Shown here in pieces: positions 1 through 6,469 of a stretch of 22,761 bases of DNA. The notes beneath the pieces were generated by a model that saw only the letters and a list, made by a program, of their open reading frames with translations, made no database searches and was not told where the DNA came from. Source of the DNA: Chlorobiota bacterium. GTDB lineage: Bacteria > Bacteroidota > Ignavibacteria > Kapaibacteriales > NICIL-2. Position 1 is the stretch's first letter; every line of letters begins with the position of its first letter. The stretch is taken from contig RFIK01000103.1 in the NCBI GenBank assembly GCA_003695605.1, positions 1 to 22,761 of the forward strand. Direction: 5' to 3'. A program made the position numbers and the translations under genes.

Positions 1-389
1 GCGGCAGTATTGACTCCTTTCCCTCCACGGAAGCCGACGAAGATGCTGAAAATGTGCCCGATCACTGCGGATGTTCCCGCAAGTAAACGGACAACGGTAA
101 TGTCCTCAAACGGAGTGCGATTAGTAAACGGCAGTGCTTGGCCGACCATCAAGTGCGCAACCACTGTCACTGCGAGCAGGCCTTTGAGAACATCCACCAC
201 TTGGACGACAAGCCCCCACTTCCAGCCGAGGACACGGAACGCATTAGTGCTCCCCATATTCCCACTCCCACGGGTTCGGATATCGAAGCCGAAAAAGAGC
301 CGACTGACGACAACTGCTGTTGGAAAGGAGCCAAGCAAGTAACTGACAACCGCGACAACGATCAGCCGCAGAGGCGAATCGAATACCAT
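1..389 (-). CDS. plsY: Acyl-phosphate glycerol-3-phosphate acyltransferase PlsY, 5' part only
   Basis: This is the first 129 codons of a gene that leaves the window at the left edge. PlsY is an inner-membrane enzyme that moves an acyl group from acyl-phosphate to glycerol 3-phosphate, giving lysophosphatidate for phospholipid synthesis. Reading the minus strand from the ATG at 389 gives a hydrophobic N-terminus with family motif 1 (YLLGSFP, residues 17-23), motif 2 (GSGNMGSTNAFRVLG, 41-55, phosphate/G3P-binding type) and the start of motif 3 (GHIFSIF..FRGGKGVNTA, 111-129). Predicted transmembrane stretches lie near 5-30, 58-80 and 98-118. There is no convincing Shine-Dalgarno sequence before the ATG. 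A TAnnTTTG box lies about 40 bp upstream. The gene diverges from the half-length clpB; the 130-bp gap (390-519) holds this promoter and nothing else I recognise. The family is usually near 200 residues, so roughly a third is missing. Confidence 0.9.
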   Translation of the reverse strand, partial: MVFDSPLRLIVVAVVSYLLGSFPTAVVVSRLFFGFDIRTRGSGNMGSTNAFRVLGWKWGLVVQVVDVLKGLLAVTVVAHLMVGQALPFTNRTPFEDITVVRLLAGTSAVIGHIFSIFVGFRGGKGVNTA

Positions 390-427
390 CGTGGCGCACT
401 CACGGAACGTAGTTCAACAAGCATGTG

Positions 428-435
428 CAAAATTA
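428..435 (-). promoter_or_regulatory. Putative Bacteroidota-type -7 promoter box for plsY
   Basis: Read on the minus strand the sequence is TAATTTTG, an exact match to the Bacteroidota primary-sigma consensus TAnnTTTG. It lies 38 bp before the plsY ATG, predicting a leader of about 30 nt. The upstream -33 element is poor: the nearest TTG is only 16 bp away. The call therefore rests on the -7 box and its position. Confidence 0.5.
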
Positions 436-519
436 CCAGCACGACGACGCACAACGGCATAAACGAGTGCATCGTTCGTCTCTGGACCGGAGCAGTTTCA
501 CTTTTCCATCATCGTGCGT

Positions 520-1857
520 ATGAACGACACGCTCCAGGCTACTCGCCGCCGATTGGAGGAAATCGAGCGGGAATTGGCAAGTCTTCGAGAGAAGCATGCT
601 GCACTCAAATCCCGCTGGGAACAAGAAAAGCAGCTCATCAGCCGCATCCGCGACATCAAGGAGCAAATCGAGCAAACCAAGCTCGAAGCTGCCGACGCTG
701 AGCGTATCGGCGATTATGGTCGCGTCGCTGAACTGCGCTATGGTGTCTTGCTCGAGCTCCAAAAAGAGCTTGACCAACTCAACGATCGCTTCGCAGAGTT
801 GCAAGCCAGTGGTGCCCTGCTCAAAGAGGAGGTAACCGCCGAAGACATCGCGGAAATTGTCGCGAAATGGACAGGCATTCCCGTTCAGCGGATGCTGGAA
901 TCCGAGCGCACAAAACTCCTCATGATGGAGGAACGGCTCCACCAGCGTATTGTGGATCAAGAAGAGGCCATCTCGACAATCGCAAATGCCATCCGTCGCG
1001 CACGCGCCGGATTGGCTGACCCGAATCGTCCAATCGGCTCATTCATCTTCCTTGGCACCACCGGCGTCGGAAAAACTGAAATGGCCAAGGCACTGGCGGA
1101 GTTTCTCTTTGACGACGAAAACGCGATCGTGCGGATTGACATGAGTGAGTACATGGAAAAGCACTCGGTCTCGCGTCTCATCGGTGCTCCGCCGGGCTAC
1201 GTCGGTTATGAAGAAGGCGGCCAGCTTACCGAAGCTGTTCGCCGCCGTCCGTACTCTGTGGTGCTCTTCGACGAAATCGAAAAAGCGCACAACGATGTCT
1301 TCAACGTCCTTCTCCAAGTGCTCGACGATGGACGATTGACTGATAACAAGGGGCGGACTGTCAACTTCAGGAACACGATCATCATCATGACTTCGAACCT
1401 CGGTACGGAAGTGCTGCTCGATCGGCTCCACGAAGTCACCGAAGACAACCGTGAGGAGATCATGCGCGAGGCACGGGTGCGCATCGCTGAGATCTTGCGT
1501 CAACGCTTTCGTCCGGAGTTTCTCAACCGCATTGACGAGATCATTGTCTTCAAGCCGTTGGTGCGGAGTGAAATTCGGCAGATTGTGCTCCTGCAAATCC
1601 GCTCACTTCAGCAGCGATTAGAAGCAAACGGCATTCACCTCGAGCTTACTGATGAGGTTGCCGATTGGCTTGGCACGATTGGCTTCGATCCACAATTCGG
1701 TGCGCGGCCGCTCAAACGAGCGATCCAGCGGCACATCACCGATCCCCTCTCGCTCCGAATCCTAGCCGGTGACTTCACCAGCGGCGACCGCATCGTCGCA
1801 AGGCTAGACGAGCGGGGATTGCCGGAGTTCTACAAAGAGAACGTCGCATCCTCGTAG
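520..1857 (+). CDS. clpB: ClpB C-terminal half (M-domain end, second AAA+ domain, C-terminal domain)
   Basis: This 445-residue protein matches only the second half of the disaggregase ClpB, which is normally about 860 residues. Residues 1-95 are the charged coiled-coil end of the middle domain (RLEEIERELASL, then AELRYGVL). The linker EEVTAEDIAEIVAKWTGIPV (103-122) leads into the second AAA+ domain, which is complete: Walker A GTTGVGKT (179-186), pore loop GYVGY (226-230), Walker B VVLFDEIEKAH (247-257), sensor-1 TSNLG (291-295), arginine-finger region FLNRIDE (334-340) and sensor-2 GARPLKRAI. The N domain, the first AAA+ domain and the first M-domain motifs are absent. The DNA upstream holds plsY on the other strand and no ClpB remnant in any frame. 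The ATG at 520 was chosen; a GTG at 514 is equally possible, and neither has a ribosome binding site. An intact reading frame with all catalytic motifs argues for a working split subunit rather than a pseudogene. A partner carrying the first half would have to lie elsewhere. Confidence 0.88.
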   Translation: MNDTLQATRRRLEEIERELASLREKHAALKSRWEQEKQLISRIRDIKEQIEQTKLEAADAERIGDYGRVAELRYGVLLELQKELDQLNDRFAELQASGALLKEEVTAEDIAEIVAKWTGIPVQRMLESERTKLLMMEERLHQRIVDQEEAISTIANAIRRARAGLADPNRPIGSFIFLGTTGVGKTEMAKALAEFLFDDENAIVRIDMSEYMEKHSVSRLIGAPPGYVGYEEGGQLTEAVRRRPYSVVLFDEIEKAHNDVFNVLLQVLDDGRLTDNKGRTVNFRNTIIIMTSNLGTEVLLDRLHEVTEDNREEIMREARVRIAEILRQRFRPEFLNRIDEIIVFKPLVRSEIRQIVLLQIRSLQQRLEANGIHLELTDEVADWLGTIGFDPQFGARPLKRAIQRHITDPLSLRILAGDFTSGDRIVARLDERGLPEFYKENVASS

Positions 1858-2891
1858 CGTGCATGCTTGTTGCTGCCGTGGCGATGCATGCGCCAGGGCG
1901 TCGGATCGATCGTGAAGTCAAGCGTCCGATAGGCATCGGTCCCGCGCAATTCAAGCTTGATGTGCGCGACCAGTCCGATCATCGCGGCATTGTCGAGAAC
2001 GTACTGGCGTTCAGGGACAATCACACGGACCGACCGCTGCTGCGCCCTCCTGCGCATGGTGTGCTGGAGCATCGTATTGGCAGCGACACCACCAGCAAGA
2101 ACGATGCTCCGGGCACCATACTCATTAGCAGCGCGCTGTGTTTTCGCAACGAGTACGTCGACAATTGCTGCTTGGGCAGAAGCGGCAATACGCGCACGAT
2201 CAGCATCGCTCTGTGGCGGATGCTCAGCAAGGTAGCGCCGCACTGCCGTTTTGAGCCCGCTGAAGCTAAACTCATACCGGGGGTCCGAAAGCAGCGGCCG
2301 TGGCAGCGGTATATCGGGCGATCCACTCCGCGCCAACTGCTCGAGCGCTGGGCCACCAGGATAGCCTAGGCCCAGGAGTGTCGCGATTTTATCGAACGCT
2401 TCTCCGGCTGCATCATCCCGCGTTGAGCCAAGCACGCGATACTGCGCCTCACTCTCCAAGAGTACCAGCAGTGTGTGGCCCCCGCTGGCGACGAGAACGA
2501 CTGCCGGAAGTTCCAACGCCGGATCAGCGAGAAATCCCGAGAGAATATGCCCTTCGAGGTGATGCACGGGTACGCACGCTCGCCGTAGCCCAAGAGCAAG
2601 CCCTTTGGCGAAATTCGCACCAACGAAGAGAGAGCCAGCCAACCCCGGTTGCACCGTACACGCAATTGCATCGAGCTGCTCACGCTCAAGCCCAGCTTCC
2701 GCGAGTGCTTGGTTTGCGATGAACCAAATGCGCTCCAGATGCGCGCGTGACGCAATCTCGGGAACGATTCCTCCCCAGCGTTGGTGCTCGTGTTGCGAGG
2801 CAATTACGTTGCTGAGCACCTTCCGCTCTGCAATCACTGCTGCAGCTGTTTCATCGCAGGAAGTTTCGATAGCCAGAATGCGGTACCCCAT
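1830..2891 (-). CDS. tsaD: tRNA N6-adenosine threonylcarbamoyltransferase TsaD (Kae1/Gcp/YgjD)
   Basis: TsaD transfers the threonylcarbamoyl group from TC-AMP to A37 of tRNAs that read ANN codons, working in the cytoplasm with TsaB and TsaE. The 353-residue product has the usual family length. It opens with the ASKHA signature ILAIETSCDET (5-15), followed by SRAHLERI (48-55). The metal-binding residues are all present: H111 and H115 in HHLEGH (110-115) and D300 in LDNAAMIG. The substrate-pocket motifs ASGGHT (135-140), GEAFDKIA (163-170) and LAGGVAAN (265-272) are also intact. The gene starts 3 bp after the stop of the DUF4139 gene, so it is the last gene of the transketolase operon. Its 3' end runs 28 bp into the convergent clpB half, so the last nine or so codons are shared antisense. 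No terminator is visible. Confidence 0.96.
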   Translation of the reverse strand: MGYRILAIETSCDETAAAVIAERKVLSNVIASQHEHQRWGGIVPEIASRAHLERIWFIANQALAEAGLEREQLDAIACTVQPGLAGSLFVGANFAKGLALGLRRACVPVHHLEGHILSGFLADPALELPAVVLVASGGHTLLVLLESEAQYRVLGSTRDDAAGEAFDKIATLLGLGYPGGPALEQLARSGSPDIPLPRPLLSDPRYEFSFSGLKTAVRRYLAEHPPQSDADRARIAASAQAAIVDVLVAKTQRAANEYGARSIVLAGGVAANTMLQHTMRRRAQQRSVRVIVPERQYVLDNAAMIGLVAHIKLELRGTDAYRTLDFTIDPTPWRMHRHGSNKHARYEDATFSL

Positions 2892-2894
2892 TTC

Positions 2895-4322
2895 CTACCA
2901 CGACTGGCGCACGGTGTAGCGGAACGTTGCGGTACCCTTCGCAGGGAGAGCAGGTAGGAATTCTACCTGCTGTGCTGAGCGCTTCGAGAAGGGAATCGTG
3001 CTGGAGATGATCTCCCAGTTTCCCGCAAAAGTCTCGAGAACACTCAGTTCGATTCGCTGAGTGCGGCTATTCTGGAGCGAGTACTCGACAGTGGACTCGG
3101 TCACACGCTCCGATAGCCGACGATTTTCCACATCACGTCGGCGTACACGAACGTCGAAGGCGCGACCAACTACGACAGCAACACGTCCTCCAAGCGCTGT
3201 ATGCGAAATTTCATCCTGGCCAATAAGCTCGAGCGAGCCACGTGCCGACTGCCTCCACACGCGGAGTAGCCCAGCTGGCAGCGGCTGCGAATCAGGTGGT
3301 GTGTTGACGAACTCAACAACGGACGATACGGGAATCTCTTCGCTTCCATCTTCAGCCGACGTGGTGTGCCCGGTGGAACGACCACGCGCGATCAACCGTC
3401 GCTTGACCGGCAGTGTCACCTGCGGACGCAGTAGCAGCATCGTCGTCGAACTCGACGCCAGTGTAGCACCGAATGGAAGGGTGTAGAGGTGGTACTCGTC
3501 GAAGCTTTCCTCCACTGGAATAATGCTCGATTCGGCCTCTGCTGATCGAAGCGTGATCGCAGCAGCATCAGCGATGTGGGTGCTTTTCGGGGTTCGAAGA
3601 TTGACCGAGCCCGCGATAAGCCGTAGTTCATCGCAACGGAACGATGTATGCGTGTTGTTGAGGATGTGGACGTATCCTTCCAGTCGGAGTTTGTCATCGT
3701 CGAGCAACGTAGCGTCGTAGCTTGCCTGCCATTGGATGCCCTCGCATTGATAGCGAAGTACCATCGGTGATGTCACCACTCTCGGTGCCGATACTTCTGC
3801 AGACACCTCCGGTGTTCGGGGAATGGCTCCAGGTGGTGGAGGAAGCACAAGTTCGCCACACGGAGACACCAACAGTTCTCCGCTTCGCGCTCGGAGGACG
3901 GCGCCAACGTAGCAAGGCTCAACGCCTCCAACGAGCGATGTCGGCGGGACAACGAGCTCACCCTCGATGATGCCATCACGACGGCGCAGCGTAACTACTC
4001 GCCCGATGTACATCCGGAATAGTTCGAGTGGATTATCCACTGGCGGTTCCAAGCGCATCGTGAGCGTTCTCACTGCAGGCTCTCCCCAGTGTAGCCCAAG
4101 CGAGAGCGGTGCAATCATATCAGGCAGTTGCTCAATACGAACCGTCGAACCACCACGGGGAAGCTGCACTGTCCACTGGTGCCGCAGTATCGCCGCATTA
4201 CTGTAGAGCGTGGCAGAGGTTCGCTCGGCTGAATCGAGTAGAAGCACGAGCATCTGTGCCCGCAGGAGAACATTCGCAACGGTCAGAAAAGTGATGAAGA
4301 GCTTACCGAGCTGGCTGACCAT
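2895..4322 (-). CDS. Secreted DUF4139 domain protein
   Basis: The function of this family is not known. The 475-residue product starts with a signal peptide (hydrophobic core LFITFLTVANVLL, predicted cleavage LRA|Q near residue 22). Residues 38-68 (LYSNAAIL, then VQLPRGGSTVRIEQLP) resemble the N-terminal strand region that precedes DUF4139 in other bacteria. The DUF4139 beta-domain runs from about 184 to the end, marked by GIQWQASYDATL (195-206) and NNTHTSFRCDELRLIAGSV (222-240). The first candidate ATG lies 57 bp further upstream, but this ATG was preferred because it places the signal peptide at the N-terminus. It overlaps the end of the transketolase C-half gene by 20 bp, so coupled translation is likely. 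The product is probably exported to the periplasm or cell surface. Its place between transketolase and tsaD does not suggest a shared pathway. Confidence 0.82.
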   Translation of the reverse strand: MVSQLGKLFITFLTVANVLLRAQMLVLLLDSAERTSATLYSNAAILRHQWTVQLPRGGSTVRIEQLPDMIAPLSLGLHWGEPAVRTLTMRLEPPVDNPLELFRMYIGRVVTLRRRDGIIEGELVVPPTSLVGGVEPCYVGAVLRARSGELLVSPCGELVLPPPPGAIPRTPEVSAEVSAPRVVTSPMVLRYQCEGIQWQASYDATLLDDDKLRLEGYVHILNNTHTSFRCDELRLIAGSVNLRTPKSTHIADAAAITLRSAEAESSIIPVEESFDEYHLYTLPFGATLASSSTTMLLLRPQVTLPVKRRLIARGRSTGHTTSAEDGSEEIPVSSVVEFVNTPPDSQPLPAGLLRVWRQSARGSLELIGQDEISHTALGGRVAVVVGRAFDVRVRRRDVENRRLSERVTESTVEYSLQNSRTQRIELSVLETFAGNWEIISSTIPFSKRSAQQVEFLPALPAKGTATFRYTVRQSW

Positions 4323-5346
4323 CGGCTTCGAGCATCTCAGGGTGATAGCGTGGGACGTCCTTGACAGCGCGGTATCCAATGAAACCGCGATCGCGGCGCT
4401 CCATTGCGACGAGTGCCGCGGCGTAGATTTCCTTCCACGTCAAACCGAACTTTTCCATGAGTTCTTCAGGTTCGCCACTCCCGCCGAAGCTATCCTTTAC
4501 ACCAACGAACTCGATCGGCACGGGAAAATTCTTCGCAACCACTTCTGCTACAGCCCCACCCAATCCTGCGTGGACCTGATGTTCTTCCGCCGTCACAATT
4601 GCACCGCACTGGCGTGCTGCATCGACGACTGTTTGGACGTCGAATGGCTTGATAGTCGAAACGTTGATCACTCGAGCGTTGATTCCGCGTTTGGCAAGTT
4701 GCTCAGCTGCCAGCAGCGACTCCCACACCATTGCCCCACACGCGATGAGTGCAACATCGTACCCTTCGCGGAAAACCTGTGCTTTCCCGATTTCAAATGG
4801 TGTATCATCGGCTGTGAAAAACGGCACTGCCGCCCGTCCGAAGCGGATGTAAGCAGGCCCCACCATCTCACCCATCGCGATCGTTGCTTTTTTTGTCTCC
4901 AGGTAGTCGCACGGTACAAGGAGCGTCATGTGCGGAAGGGTACGCAGGTAGGCAATCTCCTCGAGCACTTGATGTGTTGCACCGTCGGGTCCGACGCTGA
5001 TACCTGCGTGTCCACCACCGATCTTGACGTTGACTTCGTTGTAGCAAACACTGATGCGGAGTTGATCGGCATTACGAAGTGCGCAGAAAGCGCCGTAGGA
5101 GGCAAAGAACGGGATCTTCCCGCTGAGGGCAAGACCAGCTGCAATTGTTGTTGCATTCTGCTCGGCAACACCGATTGAGAAGAAGCGATCAGGGAATCGC
5201 TCTTTGAACAGTGACGTCATCACTGAGCCAGTAATATCGCCGCCAAGGACGACGACGTTGTCGTACCGTTCACCGAGCACGACGAGTCCTTCACCGAAGC
5301 CTTGGCGGGTAGGTTTCATGCCGCGGAGTTGAAAGGGATTGCTCAT
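4303..5346 (-). CDS. Transketolase, C-terminal half (pyrimidine-binding and C-terminal domains)
   Basis: This is the second subunit of a split transketolase, a thiamine-diphosphate enzyme that moves two-carbon ketol units between sugar phosphates in the pentose phosphate pathway. The 347-residue product carries the pyrimidine-binding domain, with the catalytic glutamate at E62 in GVAEQNA (59-65) that activates the cofactor aminopyrimidine. It also has YGAF (84-87), GGHAGISVGPDGATHQ (111-126, with the conserved substrate-pocket H125) and a C-terminal regulatory-type domain (VALIACGAMVWES, then VNVSTIKPFD). The ATG at 5346 was chosen because homologues begin close to this point; an upstream in-frame start at 5379 would overlap the N-half gene by 11 bp. 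The gap to the N-half gene is 22 bp. DXS and pyruvate dehydrogenase E1 beta share this fold, but the partner subunit is clearly of transketolase type. Confidence 0.93.
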   Translation of the reverse strand: MSNPFQLRGMKPTRQGFGEGLVVLGERYDNVVVLGGDITGSVMTSLFKERFPDRFFSIGVAEQNATTIAAGLALSGKIPFFASYGAFCALRNADQLRISVCYNEVNVKIGGGHAGISVGPDGATHQVLEEIAYLRTLPHMTLLVPCDYLETKKATIAMGEMVGPAYIRFGRAAVPFFTADDTPFEIGKAQVFREGYDVALIACGAMVWESLLAAEQLAKRGINARVINVSTIKPFDVQTVVDAARQCGAIVTAEEHQVHAGLGGAVAEVVAKNFPVPIEFVGVKDSFGGSGEPEELMEKFGLTWKEIYAAALVAMERRDRGFIGYRAVKDVPRYHPEMLEADGQPAR

Positions 5347-5368
5347 TGTCACACTAAGTGGTGGTGAA

Positions 5369-6277
5369 CTACGCTGCAACAGGTTCTGGAATATCTTCGC
5401 CTAATTCGCGGAGTGCAACGCGCGCTTGGTCCCACGTGGGGGGCTTGCCGTGCCATTCGTAACGATCCTCCATGAAGGAAACACCTTTGCCCATGAGGGT
5501 TTTCGCGATAATTGCTGTGGGTTTGCCTGAGCCTCGTTCGTTATTGGCGATGAAGTGATCAAAAGCTGCGCAGAGTTCTCCGTAGTCGTGTCCATTGACG
5601 GTGAGGACGTCAAACCCAAAAGCGCGACATTTCTCCTCGAGCGGATAAATGCTCATCACCTCATGGACACGACCGTCGATCTGGCAATCGTTGTTGTCAA
5701 TGATCCAGCAGAAGTTGTCGAGCTTGTAGTTCGATGCAGCCATTGCCGCTTCCCAGACGCTTCCCTCCTGAAGTTCACCATCGCCAGTGAGGGTGAAGAC
5801 TCGGTAGCCATTTCTATCGAGGAGTTTATCGGCTATCGCCATACCGACTGCAATCGAGATGCCTTGTCCGAGTGAACCAGTCGAAGTTTCGATACCGGGC
5901 AAGCCCATATCTCGTCCTGGATGCCCTTGCAGCCGTGAGTTGTACTTGCGGAGCGTCCGAAGTTCCTCTTTCGGGAAGGCACCAGTATTTGCGAGTGTCG
6001 CGTAGAGGACAGGGCACATGTGACCGGCGCTCAAGACGAAGCGGTCGCGTGGTGTCCACCAATTCTGCGGGTTGTAGCGCATGTATCCACCGAAGTAGAG
6101 TACTGCGAAGATGTCAGCGCTTCCGAGCGGACCACCGCTATGCCCCGACCCTGCGACGACGAGCGACTTGATGATGTCGCGGCGAATCATCTGAGCAATA
6201 CTGGCGAACTCCTCTGGCCGACGACGGCGATTGTCGAACGTCACAGATTCAAACACAATGGGAAATTCTGCACTCAT
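5369..6277 (-). CDS. Transketolase, N-terminal half (thiamine-diphosphate-binding domain)
   Basis: This is the first subunit of the split transketolase, expected to form the active site with the product of the next gene. Over 302 residues the conserved pieces appear in order: GSGHSGGPLG (43-52, H46), LSAGHMCPVLYA (82-93, H86), GHPGRD (118-123, H119), and the cofactor/metal motif GDGELQEGSVWEA (165-177) through KLDNFCWIIDNNDCQIDG (185-202). EWHGKPP (274-280, H276) follows near the end. The ATG at 6277 was chosen over an in-frame start at 6388, which would place the promoter inside the gene. No Shine-Dalgarno sequence is visible. It is the first gene of a four-gene unit ending with tsaD. Split transketolases are common in archaea and several bacterial phyla, so this arrangement is normal. 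Confidence 0.94.
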   Translation of the reverse strand: MSAEFPIVFESVTFDNRRRRPEEFASIAQMIRRDIIKSLVVAGSGHSGGPLGSADIFAVLYFGGYMRYNPQNWWTPRDRFVLSAGHMCPVLYATLANTGAFPKEELRTLRKYNSRLQGHPGRDMGLPGIETSTGSLGQGISIAVGMAIADKLLDRNGYRVFTLTGDGELQEGSVWEAAMAASNYKLDNFCWIIDNNDCQIDGRVHEVMSIYPLEEKCRAFGFDVLTVNGHDYGELCAAFDHFIANNERGSGKPTAIIAKTLMGKGVSFMEDRYEWHGKPPTWDQARVALRELGEDIPEPVAA

Positions 6278-6311
6278 CACAGCTGCGATTGTGGACGAAC
6301 ATCGAACTGTG

Positions 6312-6319
6312 CAAAAATA
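6312..6319 (-). promoter_or_regulatory. Putative Bacteroidota-type -7 promoter box for the transketolase operon
   Basis: Minus-strand reading gives TATTTTTG, an exact TAnnTTTG match. It ends 34 bp before the transketolase N-half ATG, predicting a short leader of about 28 nt. No clear TTTG element is found 19-21 bp upstream. It lies back to back with the promoter of the divergent large surface protein; the 192-bp gap 6278-6469 holds both and nothing else I recognise. Confidence 0.55.
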
Positions 6320-6401
6320 GAGTGCAGCTACACGTGGGCACAGGAATGCTGGGTTCCTCCAGCAGCCATCGTGCGATGGGGAGATCATCTGAGAGAAAAG
6401 A

Positions 6402-6433
6402 TTTGGTTCTTACATAACAGCTGGTTATTTTTG
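6402..6433 (+). promoter_or_regulatory. Complete Bacteroidota-type promoter (TTTG, 20 bp, TAnnTTTG) for the large surface protein
   Basis: The -33 element TTTG (6402-6405) and the -7 element TATTTTTG (6426-6433) both match the Bacteroidota consensus exactly, with a 20-bp spacer in the expected range. The predicted start of transcription is near 6440, giving a leader of about 30 nt before the ATG at 6470. Confidence 0.65.
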
Positions 6434-6457
6434 GCTTCGTACCATGAGATTCAGTTC

Positions 6458-6466
6458 GGAGGAGGA
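6458..6466 (+). promoter_or_regulatory. Strong Shine-Dalgarno sequence fixing the start of the large surface protein
   Basis: GGAGGAGGA contains a perfect AGGAGG (6460-6465) four bases before the ATG at 6470. It decides the start: the frame is open for 150 codons further upstream, but that stretch is antisense to the transketolase gene. No other gene in the window has such a site. Confidence 0.85.
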
Positions 6467-6469
6467 CCG

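Noticed and set aside
390..519. Possible frameshifted remainder of ClpB upstream of the half-length gene
   Set aside because: No plus-strand frame shows NBD1 or early M-domain sequence, and plsY on the other strand begins at 389.
1860..1896. Repeated GCATGC palindromes after the clpB stop as a terminator
   Set aside because: They form only a short stem with a long loop, no T run follows, and they lie inside tsaD coding sequence.
4210..5178. Long plus-strand open frame antisense to the transketolase C half
   Set aside because: The translation shows no known motif, and the opposite strand encodes a protein with complete catalytic motifs. It is a by-product of codon bias.
6020..6469. 150-codon N-terminal extension of the large surface protein frame
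   Set aside because: It is antisense to the transketolase N half. The signal peptide, perfect ribosome binding site and promoter all place the start at 6470.
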